Shown here: positions 53,313 to 62,438 of the stretch, in pieces | Layout: every line of letters begins with the position of its first letter | How positions within the stretch are numbered: the stretch's first letter is position 1 | Source of the DNA: Bradyrhizobium sp. 139 | GTDB taxonomy: Bacteria; Pseudomonadota; Alphaproteobacteria; Rhizobiales; Xanthobacteraceae | NCBI RefSeq assembly: GCF_023074175.1 | Contig: NZ_JADPKS010000123.1 | Coordinates: 1 to 64,000 of the forward strand | Length of the DNA stretch: 64,000 nt | Direction: 5' to 3' | Notes under the pieces: generated by a model | Seen by the model: only the letters and a program-made list of their open reading frames with translations | The model's database searches: none | What the model was told of the DNA's origin: nothing | Position numbers and translations under genes: made by a program

Positions 53313-54449
53313 ATGCGAACGGATTACGACGTCGCCGTCGTCGGCGGCGGACTGCTCGGCTCCGCCATTGCGTGGGGCCTCGGCCGGCTCGGCAAGAGCG
53401 TGGCCGTGCTCGACGAGGGTGACATCAGCAAGCGCGCCTCGCGCGCGAATTTTGCGCTGGTCTGGGTGCAGAGCAAAGGGCTCGGCATGCCGGCCTATAC
53501 GGTCTGGACCGTGCAGGCGTCGCAAGCATGGGGCCGGCTCGCCTCTGAGCTGAAGCAGCAGACCGGGCTCGATGTGGCACTCCAGCAGAATGGCGGCTTT
53601 CATCTCACCCTCGGCGAAGATGAGTTCGGCCAGCGCACCGATCTGGTCAAGCGCATGCACAACCAGACCGGTGCGGCCGATTACAAGATGGAGATGCTTT
53701 CCGCATCCGAGGTGAAGAAGTCGCTGCCGCTGATCGGGCCCGAGGTCTCCGGCGGCAGTTTTTGTCCGCTCGACGGCCACGTCAATTCGCTGCGCACGTT
53801 CCGCGCGTTCCACACCGGCTTCAAGGAATTCGGCATCGAGTATTTCCCGGAGCGTCCGGTCTCGGCAATCAGCAAGAGCGGCGGCGAATTCCGCCTGACC
53901 ACGCCGAAGGGTGAGCTGCGCGCCGCCAAGATCGTGCTCGCTGCCGGCAATGCCAACCAGACGCTGGCGCCAATGGTCGGCCTCTACGCGCCGATGGGCC
54001 CGACCCGCGGCCAGATCGTGGTGACCGAGCGCACCATGCCGTTCCTGCCGCATCCGCTGACCACGATCCGCCAGACCGACGAGGGCACGGTGATGATTGG
54101 CGACAGCAAGGAGGACGAGCTCGACGATCGCACGCTGAAGCACTCGATCAGCGCGGTGATGACGGACCGCGCGCAGCGGATGTTTCCGCATCTGGCGCGG
54201 CTCAACGTGGTCCGGAGCTGGGCCGGCATCCGCGTCATGCCGCAGGACGGCTTTCCGATCTACGACCAGTCAGAGACGCATCCCGGCGCCTTCGTCGCCT
54301 GCTGCCATTCCGGCGTGACGCTGGCCTCCAACCACGCTTTCGAGATCGCGCGCATGGTTGCGCAAGGCGCACTCGAGGCGGAGCTGGTCGGCGCGTTCTC
54401 GGCGAGCCGCTTCGGCGCCGCGGGCGCGGCCAACAACAGCGGCTACTAG
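53313..54449 (+). CDS. DadA-like FAD-dependent oxidoreductase 1
   Basis: 378 residues from ATG 53313. N-terminal FAD loop DVAVVGGGLLGSAIAWGLGR, SVAVLDEGDISKRASRANFA, and the DAO C-terminal block (RSWAGIRVMPQDGFPIYDQS, VACCHSGVTLASNHAFEIAR). Family members remove hydrogen from D-amino acids, N-methyl amino acids or opines. Its pairing with HcnA- and HcnB-like genes fits the beta subunit of a membrane-linked opine oxidase type enzyme. Confidence 0.92.
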   Translation: MRTDYDVAVVGGGLLGSAIAWGLGRLGKSVAVLDEGDISKRASRANFALVWVQSKGLGMPAYTVWTVQASQAWGRLASELKQQTGLDVALQQNGGFHLTLGEDEFGQRTDLVKRMHNQTGAADYKMEMLSASEVKKSLPLIGPEVSGGSFCPLDGHVNSLRTFRAFHTGFKEFGIEYFPERPVSAISKSGGEFRLTTPKGELRAAKIVLAAGNANQTLAPMVGLYAPMGPTRGQIVVTERTMPFLPHPLTTIRQTDEGTVMIGDSKEDELDDRTLKHSISAVMTDRAQRMFPHLARLNVVRSWAGIRVMPQDGFPIYDQSETHPGAFVACCHSGVTLASNHAFEIARMVAQGALEAELVGAFSASRFGAAGAANNSGY

Positions 54450-54468
54450 GGATATTGAAGGAACCAAG

Positions 54469-54765
54469 ATGTTTAGACGATCCGAACAGGACAAACGGCC
54501 GCCAGTGCAGATCTTCGTCGACGGCGTTGCCGTTGCGGCGCGTCAGGGCGACACCGTCTCCGCGGCGCTGCTGGCCTCGAGCTGCGACGCGCGGCGATCC
54601 ACCGCGGTCAGCGGCGCGCCGCGTCTGCCTTACTGCATGATGGGCGTGTGTTTCGACTGCCTCGTCACCATCGACGGTGTCGGCAATCGCCAGGGCTGTC
54701 TCGTGCCTGTCGCCGAGGGCATGCAGGTCGAAATCCAGAAGGGCAAGCGGGAGATTGGAAAATGA
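54469..54765 (+). CDS. HcnA-like (2Fe-2S)-binding protein
   Basis: 98 residues from ATG 54469. Plant-type ferredoxin fold with cysteines in LLASSCDARRSTAV, LPYCMMGVCFDCLVTIDG and RQGCLV, the C-x5-C-x2-C...C cluster. Starts with an IFVDGVAVAARQGDTVSAAL beta-grasp strand. Small electron-transfer subunit of HcnABC, opine oxidase and hydroxyproline dehydrogenase types. Overlaps the next gene by ATGA. Confidence 0.92.
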   Translation: MFRRSEQDKRPPVQIFVDGVAVAARQGDTVSAALLASSCDARRSTAVSGAPRLPYCMMGVCFDCLVTIDGVGNRQGCLVPVAEGMQVEIQKGKREIGK

Positions 54766-56180
54766 CCATGGCTCCCAAGCGCGAAACCTATGACGTCGTG
54801 GTGATCGGCGCTGGGCCTGCGGGCCTCGCTGCCGCTGCGACGTCCGCCGAAGCCGGACTGTCGACGCTGCTGCTCGACGAGAACATCGGTCCCGGCGGCC
54901 AGGTGTTTCGCGCCATCGCCTCGACGCCTGTCACCGAGCGCGATCAGCTCGGCGCCGACTATTGGGCGGGCGCCGATCTCGTGCAGGCGCTGCGCGCGAG
55001 CGATGCCGAAATCATCCATCGCGCGACAGTCTGGAGCCTTGATCGCAACCTCGAGATCGCCGTCTCGGTCGGCGGCGCGTCCGCCTTCGTCAAGGCGCAG
55101 CGCGTGATCCTCGCGACCGGCGCGCTGGAGCGGCCGTTTCCGATTTCCGGCTGGACGCTGCCGGGCGTGATGACCGCGGGTGCTGCGCAGACCATGCTGA
55201 AATCGTCGGCGCTGGTGCCGGACGGGCGCACGGTGATCGCCGGGCAGGGGCCTCTGCTGTGGCTGCTCGCCGCGCAGATTTTGCGGCTCGGCGGCCGCAT
55301 CGACCGCATCCTCGACACCACCGCGCGCAGCAATTATTTCGCGGCGCTGCCGCATGCCTTTGCCTTCCTCACCTCGCCCTATTTCGCCAAGGGCCTGTCA
55401 ATGATGCGCGAGGTGAAGGCGAAGGTGCAGGTCGTGTCAGGCGTGACCGAGCTCTCGGCATCGGGTGATGGCCGGCTCACGAACGTGAGCTATGTTGCCG
55501 GCAGCAAACGCGAGACCATCCCGGCGGATCTGCTGCTGCTGCATCAGGGCGTCGTGCCCAACGTCAATCTCGCGATGGCCGCCGGGATCGAGCATCGCTG
55601 GGACGAGCTGCAATTGTGCTGGTCGCCGGTGCTCGACGCGAGTGGCAATTCAACGGTCGCCGGCATCGCGATCGCCGGCGACGGCGCCGGCATTGGTGGT
55701 GCGATGGCCGCCGTGGTTCGGGGCCGCATCGCTGCACGCGCGGCGGTGGAAGTTTTGGCGCCCGCGGCTGCTGCGAAGCTTGCGCCGATGGCGACGCTCC
55801 GCGCCGATCTCGCCAAGGCCGAGCGCGGCCGCGTCTTCCTCGACACACTGTTCCGCCCCGCCCCGCAATTCCGTATTCCCGCGGGCGACACCATCGTCTG
55901 CCGCTGCGAGGAAGTCACCGCCAAGGACATTCTCGATGCCGTCGCGATTGGCGCCACCGGGCCCAACCAGCTCAAGGCCTATCGCCGCACCGGCATGGGC
56001 CCATGCCAGGGCCGGCTCTGCGGCCTCACTGTCACCGAGCTGATGGCGCAGGCCCGGGCTAAGACCCCGCAGGAGATCGGCTATTACCGGCTGCGCGCGC
56101 CGGTCAAGCCGATCACGCTGGCCGAACTCGCTGCCATTCCCAAGAGCGAGGCCGACGTCAAGGCGGTGGTGCGCGGGTGA
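54762..56180 (+). CDS. HcnB-like NAD(P)/FAD-dependent oxidoreductase
   Basis: 472 residues from ATG 54762. N-terminal FAD loop VVVIGAGPAGLAAAATSAEA, GGQVFR, second loop TVIAGQGPLLWLLAAQILRL. The C-terminal 90 residues have a BFD-like iron-sulphur module: TIVCRCEEVTAKDILDAV and GMGPCQGRLCGLTV. This is the alpha subunit layout of opine oxidases and HcnB. Accepts electrons from the DadA-like subunit. Overlaps the next gene. Confidence 0.93.
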   Translation: MTMAPKRETYDVVVIGAGPAGLAAAATSAEAGLSTLLLDENIGPGGQVFRAIASTPVTERDQLGADYWAGADLVQALRASDAEIIHRATVWSLDRNLEIAVSVGGASAFVKAQRVILATGALERPFPISGWTLPGVMTAGAAQTMLKSSALVPDGRTVIAGQGPLLWLLAAQILRLGGRIDRILDTTARSNYFAALPHAFAFLTSPYFAKGLSMMREVKAKVQVVSGVTELSASGDGRLTNVSYVAGSKRETIPADLLLLHQGVVPNVNLAMAAGIEHRWDELQLCWSPVLDASGNSTVAGIAIAGDGAGIGGAMAAVVRGRIAARAAVEVLAPAAAAKLAPMATLRADLAKAERGRVFLDTLFRPAPQFRIPAGDTIVCRCEEVTAKDILDAVAIGATGPNQLKAYRRTGMGPCQGRLCGLTVTELMAQARAKTPQEIGYYRLRAPVKPITLAELAAIPKSEADVKAVVRG

Positions 56181-57298
56181 CCAGAAACGTGGATGCGATC
56201 GTCATTGGCGGCGGCATCCACGGATGCTCGACCGCGCTGCATCTGTGCCTCGCTGGTATGAAGCCGGTGCTGATCGAGAAAGACTACGCCGGCCGCCATG
56301 CGTCCGGCGTCAATGCCGGCGGTGTCCGCCAGCTTGCGCGGCACATTCCGGAGATCCCGCTCTCGATCCGCTCGATGGGGATCTGGGAGAAGATCACCGA
56401 TCTCCTCGACGACGATTGCAGCTTTGAGAGTTACGGTCAGGTGCTCGTCGCCGAGAACGAGGAGGAGCTCGCCGTCTGCCGCGCCCGCGTCGCCGAGCTG
56501 AACGCGCTCGGTTTCACCCATGAGGAGCTGATCGACGCCACCGAGCTGCGGCGGCTGGTGCCCGCGGTGGCAGAGACCTGTCCCGGCGGCGTGGTCTCGC
56601 GCCGCGACGGCGCGGCCAATCCGGCGCAGACGACGAGCGCGTTCCGCCGCAAGGCCGAGCAGCTCGGCGCGACGGTGCGCGAGGGCGTGGCTGCCAGCAA
56701 CATCCGGCACAGCGCTGGCCTCTGGTACGTCGATGTCGGCACTGAGAGCTATGCTGCACCGGTGCTCGTCAACGCCGCCGGCGCATGGGCCGGGACGATC
56801 GCGGCTGCGCTCGGCGAGCCGGTTCCTGTCGAGACCGTGGCGCCGATGCTGATGATCACCTCGCGCGTGCCGCACTTCATCGATCCCGTCGTGATCCTGC
56901 GCGGGCGCAAACTGTCCTTCAAGCAATTCACCAACGGCACCGTGCTGATCGGCGGCGGCCATCTGGCGAGGCCCTATCAGGACCGCAACGAGACGGTGCT
57001 GGACTGGAAGAGCCTTGCGACCAGCGCCCGCACCGTGTTCGAGCTGTTTCCGGTGATGCGCGATGCCACGATCATGCGCGCTTGGGCCGGTATCGAGGCG
57101 AAGATGAAGGACGACATCCCAGTGTTCGGCCCGAGCACCCGCCACAAGGGCCTCTATCACCAGTTCGGCTTCTCGCTGCACGGCTTCCAGCTCGGTCCCG
57201 GCGCCGGCGCGGTCATGGCGGAGCTGATCGTCAACGGCGGCACCCAGACCCGTGTCAGCGGTCTCGGCATCGACCGTTTCCATCCTTCCACACTCTAG
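56177..57298 (+). CDS. DadA-like FAD-dependent oxidoreductase 2
   Basis: 373 residues from GTG 56177 (GTGA overlap). FAD loop AIVIGGGIHGCSTALHLCLA, GMKPVLIEKDYAGRHASGVN, AGGVRQLARHIPEIPLSIRS; C-terminal block YHQFGFSLHGFQLGPGAGAV. A second, clearly different DAO-family subunit in the same operon, so the complex may exist in two versions or the two oxidases work in sequence. Confidence 0.92.
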   Translation: MTRNVDAIVIGGGIHGCSTALHLCLAGMKPVLIEKDYAGRHASGVNAGGVRQLARHIPEIPLSIRSMGIWEKITDLLDDDCSFESYGQVLVAENEEELAVCRARVAELNALGFTHEELIDATELRRLVPAVAETCPGGVVSRRDGAANPAQTTSAFRRKAEQLGATVREGVAASNIRHSAGLWYVDVGTESYAAPVLVNAAGAWAGTIAAALGEPVPVETVAPMLMITSRVPHFIDPVVILRGRKLSFKQFTNGTVLIGGGHLARPYQDRNETVLDWKSLATSARTVFELFPVMRDATIMRAWAGIEAKMKDDIPVFGPSTRHKGLYHQFGFSLHGFQLGPGAGAVMAELIVNGGTQTRVSGLGIDRFHPSTL

Positions 57299-57313
57299 CA
57301 ACAAGAGGACATC

Positions 57314-57661
57314 ATGAGCATCACCCGCAGCATCCGCACCCCCATCATGCACCGCGCCGTCGAAGCCAACGGCTTCGTCTTCATCGGCGGCACCATCGCC
57401 GACGACACCTCCGTCTCGATGGGCGAGCAGACTCGCAACATCCTCAGCAAGATCGCCGGCTTTCTAAAGGAAGCGGGCACCGACAAGAGCCGAATCGTCA
57501 GCACCTCGATCTTCGTTACCGATCTCTCTAAGAAGAAGGAGATGGACGCGGCCTGGACCGAATTCTTCGGCGACAATCTGCCGACGCGCGCCACCGTCGG
57601 CGTCGCCGATCTCGGCGGCGGTGCGCTGATCGAGGTGGTGGTCACCGCGCTCAAGGACTGA
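57314..57661 (+). CDS. RidA family protein
   Basis: 115 residues from ATG 57314, ribosome site AAGAGGA. YjgF/RidA pattern: GFVFIGGTIADDTSVSMGEQ, TRNILSKIAGFLKEAGTDKS, RIVSTSIFVTDLSKKKEMDA and LPTRATVGVADLGGGALIEV. The catalytic Arg is in P-T-R-A-T-V-G-V. RidA proteins hydrolyse reactive imines and enamines, which are just what the amine-oxidising flavoproteins upstream would release. Last gene of the operon. Confidence 0.93.
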   Translation: MSITRSIRTPIMHRAVEANGFVFIGGTIADDTSVSMGEQTRNILSKIAGFLKEAGTDKSRIVSTSIFVTDLSKKKEMDAAWTEFFGDNLPTRATVGVADLGGGALIEVVVTALKD

Positions 57662-57668
57662 AATGCTC

Positions 57669-57706
57669 GCCGGCGGAGCCGATACGGCTTGATCTCGTCC
57701 GCCGGC
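57669..57706 (+). terminator. Stem-loop after the RidA gene
   Basis: GCCGGCGGA (57669-57677) pairs with TCCGCCGGC (57698-57706), with an inner GCCG/CGGC stem. AGGTTTAGTT follows. Probable end of the nine-gene operon. Confidence 0.6.
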
Positions 57707-57798
57707 AGGTTTAGTTAAGCCAGCTCCCAATCAGGAATTAGCAGCCATGGATTTTACCCCGACCGCAAAGCCGACCTGCCTTGCTCACGGGGAATTCC

Positions 57799-59448
57799 AT
57801 GCCTGCTTCAATCATCCTGTCGAACCTGTCGCTGTTCACGCCTGACGGCCGCGCTCTCTTTTCCAACATCGATCTGACGTTCGGTGCCGAACGAACCGGC
57901 CTCGTCGGCCGTAATGGCGTCGGAAAAACCACCCTGTTTGCATCGATTGCCGGGGAGCGTGCTCCCCAGTCCGGACGCATTCTGATCAACGGGACCATCG
58001 GCCTGCTGCGCCAGGACGTGCAAATGCCTGCGGGTGCGACGGTGGCCGACCTGTTCGATGCGCGGCAGACGCTGGAGCTGCTTCGCCGTGCGGAGCGGGG
58101 CGATGCCTCGGCCGAGGATATCGCCGAGATCGACTGGACGCTCGAAGCGCGGCTTGAGGCTGCTCTGGCGCGCCTCGGGTTCGGGCCTTCTCCCGATACG
58201 GAGTTGTCCTGCCTGTCCGGCGGACAGGTCACGCGGGCCCGTCTCGCTGCGCTGGTTTTCGCACAGCCGGACTTCCTGCTGCTGGACGAGCCGACCAACA
58301 ATCTCGACCAGGACGGACGCAAGGCCGTGACCGATCTCCTCGCCGCCTGGCGCGGCGGCGCGATTGTCGTCAGCCATGATCGGGGCTTGCTCGAAACGAT
58401 GGATGCGATCGTCGAGCTGACGTCGCTTGGGGCGACGCGATATGGCGGCAATTGGAGCAGATATCGCGAGCAGAAGGCCACCGAACTCACCGCCATCAGG
58501 CACGACCTCGCGCACGCCGAGAGGCGTCTGTCCGAGATCGACGGGAAGACGCAAGAGGCAGCCGAACGGAAGGCACGCAAGGACAGCGGTGGTAGGAAGA
58601 AGCGGGCCAAGGGCGACATGCCGCGCATCCTGGCCGGCGCGCGCAAGGACCGCAGCGAGGACACCGGCGGCAAGAACGCGCAAATCGCCGAGCGACGTCG
58701 CGCCGAAGCGCTCGAGGCCGTCGACGCGGCGCGCCGGCGCATCGAGATACTTCAGCCGCTGTCCGTGAAACTGCTGTCGACGAATTTGCCGGCGGGCAGA
58801 GAGGTGCTCTGGCTGGATCGCGTCAGCGCCGGCTATCAGCCGGAGCAGCCGGTTTTGCGCGATCTCTCATTCGCCGTCGTTGGGCCGGAACGGGTCGCGC
58901 TGGCCGGACCCAACGGCTCCGGCAAGACGACGCTGCTGAAACTCATCGCGGGCGAGCTGCGCCCGCTCTCGGGCTCCGTCCGGGTCAGGCCGGAGTTTGC
59001 GCTGTTCGACCAGAAGGTCAGCCTGCTCGATCCCGCGATGTCCATTCTGGACAATTTTGCGCGTCTCGATCCAATGGCGGGTGCGAACGAGTGCCATGCT
59101 GCCCTGGCCCGGTTCATGTTTCGCGCCGATGCCGCCTTGCAGATCGTCGGGAGTCTGAGCGGGGGGCAGCTGTTTCGCGCGGGCCTCGCCTGCGTGCTGG
59201 GCGGGTCGATGCCGCCGTCCCTGCTGATCCTGGACGAGCCGACCAATCATCTCGACATCGACTCCATCGAAGCCGTCGAAGCGGGCCTGAGAGCCTATGA
59301 CGGCGCGCTGCTCGTGGTCAGTCACGACGAGGCATTCTTGCAGGCGATCGGTATCACGCGCAGGGTCGAGCTGGTCGCCGACTCGGCCCTCTCAGGCACA
59401 TTGGTCGACAACAAAAACCCGACGCCCTGCCCCCAGCGCGTCGGGTGA
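57799..59448 (+). CDS. ABC-F family ATPase
   Basis: 549 residues from ATG 57799. Two nucleotide-binding domains in one chain and no membrane part: first Walker A GRNGVGKTT, signature LSGGQVTRARLAALV, Walker B LLLDEPTNNLDQDG; second GPNGSGKTT, LSGGQLFRAGLACVL, LLILDEPTNHLDIDS. The basic, helical linker at about 230-320 (RKARKDSGGRKKRAKGD) is the arm and P-site tip region. ABC-F proteins act on ribosomes in the cytoplasm. Similar to YheS/Uup-type, target unknown. Confidence 0.94.
   Translation: MPASIILSNLSLFTPDGRALFSNIDLTFGAERTGLVGRNGVGKTTLFASIAGERAPQSGRILINGTIGLLRQDVQMPAGATVADLFDARQTLELLRRAERGDASAEDIAEIDWTLEARLEAALARLGFGPSPDTELSCLSGGQVTRARLAALVFAQPDFLLLDEPTNNLDQDGRKAVTDLLAAWRGGAIVVSHDRGLLETMDAIVELTSLGATRYGGNWSRYREQKATELTAIRHDLAHAERRLSEIDGKTQEAAERKARKDSGGRKKRAKGDMPRILAGARKDRSEDTGGKNAQIAERRRAEALEAVDAARRRIEILQPLSVKLLSTNLPAGREVLWLDRVSAGYQPEQPVLRDLSFAVVGPERVALAGPNGSGKTTLLKLIAGELRPLSGSVRVRPEFALFDQKVSLLDPAMSILDNFARLDPMAGANECHAALARFMFRADAALQIVGSLSGGQLFRAGLACVLGGSMPPSLLILDEPTNHLDIDSIEAVEAGLRAYDGALLVVSHDEAFLQAIGITRRVELVADSALSGTLVDNKNPTPCPQRVG
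59418..59445 (-). terminator. Intrinsic terminator of dctA
   Basis: On the minus strand: CCCGACGC, 12-base loop, GCGTCGGG, then TTTTTGTTG. Perfect 8-bp GC stem with a U run. It lies about 115 bases downstream of the dctA stop and overlaps the last codons of the convergent ABC-F gene. Confidence 0.8.
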
Positions 59449-59559
59449 AAAGATTGAATATCAATCGGTGATCCCAACGCCATTGTTGTGACGCGTGCCG
59501 CACCAATTGACCACTCCGGGAAACTACCGCGTCGGAACCGGCCCGCGCCTGCCTTCGAT

Positions 59560-60888
59560 CTATGCGCTGCCGCCCGGCTCCAGCGCCTCACCCATGTCCA
59601 GCGGATGGGCCATGGTCTCGTGCAACGCGTCGCGATCGAGCTCGCCTTCGGAGAGGCTGATGACGACGCAGGCGACGCCGTTGCCGATCAGATTGGTCAG
59701 CGCGCGGCATTCGCTCATGAACTTGTCGATGCCGACCAGGATCGCGATCGACTGGATCGGGATGTCGGGCACGATCGAGAGCGTCGCGGCAAGCGTGATG
59801 AAGCCGGCGCCGGTCACGCCCGAGGCGCCCTTCGAGGTGATCATGGCGATGCCCAGAATGCCGAGCTCCTGCCAGATCGTCAGATGGGTGTTGGTCGCCT
59901 GCGCCAAAAACAGCGTCGCCAGCGTCATGTAGATGTTGGTGCCGTCGAGGTTGAAGCTGTAACCGGTCGGAATGACCAGGCCGACCACCGAGCGCGAAGC
60001 GCCGAGATGCTCCATCTTCTGGATCATCTGCGGCAACACCGTCTCCGACGAGGAGGTGCCGAGCACGATCAGGAGCTCGTCCTTGATATAGGCGATGAAG
60101 CGCAGGATCGAGAAGCCGGCGAGCCGGGCGATCGAGCCCAGCACGATCAGCACGAACAGCATGCTGGTCAGGTAGAACGTGCCGATCAGGGCTGCGAGGT
60201 TGAGCAGCGAACCGAGGCCGTAGGCGCCCACCGTGAACGCCATCGCGCCGAACGCGCCGATCGGTGCGGCGCGGACGATGATGCGGATGATGCCGAAGAA
60301 CATCTTCGCGGCCTTGTCGATGGCGTCTGCGATCGGTTCGCCCGCCTTTCCGAGGAAGGCGATGGCGAAGCCCGACAGGATCGAGATCAGCAGCACCTGC
60401 AGCAGGTCGCCGCGCGCGATCGCGCCCAGATAGCTGTCGGGGATGATCGCCATCAGATGGGCGACGATGCCTTCCTCCTTGGCCTTGGTGACGTAGGTCG
60501 CCACCGACTTCGGATCGATCGTGGCGGGATCAATGTTGAAGCCGTGCCCGGGCTGGAGCACCTCGCCGACGAGCAGGCCGACCGCGAGCGCAACGGTCGA
60601 GACCGTCTCGAAATAGATCAGCGACTTCAGCCCGACCCGGCCGACGCGCTTGAGATCGCCCATCGAGGAGATGCCGTGCACCACGGTGCAGAAGATCACC
60701 GGCGCGATCATCATCTTGATCAGCGCGATGAAGCCGTCGCCGAGCGGCTTCAGCGCCTTGCCGAGATCGGGATAGGAATAGCCGATAAGCACCCCGAGCG
60801 CGATCGCGATCAGAACCTGGATGTAGAGGATCTTGTACCAGGGCTGATGCCGGCGGTGTATGGCTGGCTGGATCGCGACTTGTGTCAT
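59560..60888 (-). CDS. dctA: C4-dicarboxylate transporter
   Basis: 442 residues from ATG 60888. Sodium:dicarboxylate symporter fold with about eight helices and two hairpins: IKMMIAPVIFCTVVHGISSM, LIVLGTSSSETVLPQMIQKM, PTGYSFNLDGTNIYMTLATL, MITSKGASGVTGAGFITLAA and GVACVVISLSEGELD. Takes up succinate, fumarate and malate; in rhizobia DctA feeds bacteroids in the nodule. No dctBD two-component genes are adjacent. The longer reading to 60909 adds only six residues before a better ATG. Confidence 0.96.
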   Translation of the reverse strand: MTQVAIQPAIHRRHQPWYKILYIQVLIAIALGVLIGYSYPDLGKALKPLGDGFIALIKMMIAPVIFCTVVHGISSMGDLKRVGRVGLKSLIYFETVSTVALAVGLLVGEVLQPGHGFNIDPATIDPKSVATYVTKAKEEGIVAHLMAIIPDSYLGAIARGDLLQVLLISILSGFAIAFLGKAGEPIADAIDKAAKMFFGIIRIIVRAAPIGAFGAMAFTVGAYGLGSLLNLAALIGTFYLTSMLFVLIVLGSIARLAGFSILRFIAYIKDELLIVLGTSSSETVLPQMIQKMEHLGASRSVVGLVIPTGYSFNLDGTNIYMTLATLFLAQATNTHLTIWQELGILGIAMITSKGASGVTGAGFITLAATLSIVPDIPIQSIAILVGIDKFMSECRALTNLIGNGVACVVISLSEGELDRDALHETMAHPLDMGEALEPGGSA

Positions 60889-61030
60889 ATTGTAGGTCCC
60901 GGAACGCATTGATTTTGCAAGCTTCTGGATCTTGCTTGACTTGCATCATGTGATGGCCGCCGCAGAAGCGACAATCACATTTTTGTCTGATCGCACGAAG
61001 ATCGATCGCTGCACCGCAACTGAGGGGACC

Positions 61031-62362
61031 ATGACGATCACAGGCTCGGACGAGCAAGCGCAAGGCCGTTCTTCGCAGGTCTATTTTCCACGTTGGAAAC
61101 TCAAGTCCTCGGGCGTGATCATGCCCGAGGAGCGGCTGTCATGGGGCCAGACCGTTGTCTCCGGTCTCCAGCATTGCGTCGCAATGTCGGGTTCGACGAT
61201 CATCGCGCCGCTGCTGATGGGGTTCGATCCCAATGTTGCGGTCCTGTTCTCCGGCATCGGCACGCTGATCTTCTTCGTCATCGTCGCGGGGCGCGTGCCG
61301 AGCTATCTCGGCTCGAGCTTCGCGTTCATCGCCGTCGTCATCGCCGCCACCGGTTACGCCGGGCATGGATCGAATCCGAATCTCTCCGTCGCACTCGGCG
61401 GCATCATCGGCGCCGGCGTGCTCTACGGTGTCATCGCGCTGATCGTGATGTGGTCGGGGGTCGGCTGGGTCGAGCGCCTGATGCCGCCGGCCGTGACCGG
61501 CGCCGTGGTCGCCGCGATCGGCCTCAACCTCGCACCGGTGGCGGTCAAGGCAGTGAGCGCCAACGCGTTCGACACCTGGATCGGACTCGCGACCGTTCTG
61601 ATCATCGGCGTGGTTGCCGTTGCCGCTCCGGGCCTCTGGCGCCGCCTGCCGATCATCCTTGGCGCGATCGGCGGCTATCTTTTGTACCTGCTGTTCGCGA
61701 ACGGCCTCGGCTTCGGCAAGCCGGTCGACTTCGCGCAGCTCTCGGCCGCGCCGTGGCTCGGCCTGCCGAAGTTCACTGCGCCGAGCTTCCATGCCGATGC
61801 AATCTTCCTGATCGCGCCGGTTGCGATCATTCTCGTCGCCGAGAACCTCGGTCACATCAAGGCCGTCGGCGCCATGACGGGCCGGAGCCTCGATGCCTAT
61901 CTTGGGCGCGCCCTGCTCGCCGATAGTCTCGCGACGATCGTCGCGGCCTGCGGCGGCGGCACCGGCGTCACCACCTATGCCGAGAACATCGGCGTCATGG
62001 CGGCGACGAAGGTCTATTCGACTTTGCTGTTTGCGTTCGCGGCCACGGTGTCGATCGTGCTCGGCTTCTCGCCGAAATTCGGCGCGCTGATCCTGTCGAT
62101 CCCCGGCCCTGTCATCGGCGGCCTCTCGATCGTGCTGTTCGGATTGATCGCCGCGATGGCGGGCCGGATCTGGGTCGAGAACAAGGTTGATTTCGCAAAT
62201 CCCGCAAACCTGATTACCGTCGCCGTGGCCCTGACCGCAGGTGCCGGCGATCTCACGCTCAAATTCGGCGCGTTCACGATCGGCGGGATCGGCACCGCAA
62301 CTTTCGGCGCCATCATCCTATACCAGATCCTCACCTCGCCCTTGGCGCGCCGCGCGGAATGA
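61031..62362 (+). CDS. Uracil/xanthine permease family protein (UraA/RutG type)
   Basis: 443 residues from ATG 61031. NCS2/SLC23 fold of 14 helices: SWGQTVVSGLQHCVAMSGST, LIFFVIVAGRVPSYLGSSFA, the substrate motif VAENLGHIKAVGAMTGR and the second half-helix ACGGGTGVTTYAENIGVMAA. Imports pyrimidines or purines with protons. Divergent from dctA over 142 bases. Might supply the ureide pathways of the window, but this is inference. Confidence 0.93.
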   Translation: MTITGSDEQAQGRSSQVYFPRWKLKSSGVIMPEERLSWGQTVVSGLQHCVAMSGSTIIAPLLMGFDPNVAVLFSGIGTLIFFVIVAGRVPSYLGSSFAFIAVVIAATGYAGHGSNPNLSVALGGIIGAGVLYGVIALIVMWSGVGWVERLMPPAVTGAVVAAIGLNLAPVAVKAVSANAFDTWIGLATVLIIGVVAVAAPGLWRRLPIILGAIGGYLLYLLFANGLGFGKPVDFAQLSAAPWLGLPKFTAPSFHADAIFLIAPVAIILVAENLGHIKAVGAMTGRSLDAYLGRALLADSLATIVAACGGGTGVTTYAENIGVMAATKVYSTLLFAFAATVSIVLGFSPKFGALILSIPGPVIGGLSIVLFGLIAAMAGRIWVENKVDFANPANLITVAVALTAGAGDLTLKFGAFTIGGIGTATFGAIILYQILTSPLARRAE

Positions 62363-62438
62363 ATCCCAGCGATGCGCTGGAGGATGGAACAAAATTCCGG
62401 TTCCACCGATGATGCTGCATTCCGGAGAAAGCAAGCCC

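Noticed and set aside
59488..60912. Plus-strand open frame of 474 residues opposite dctA
   Set aside because: Asp/His/Arg-rich antisense reading of dctA; the transporter motifs are on the minus strand.
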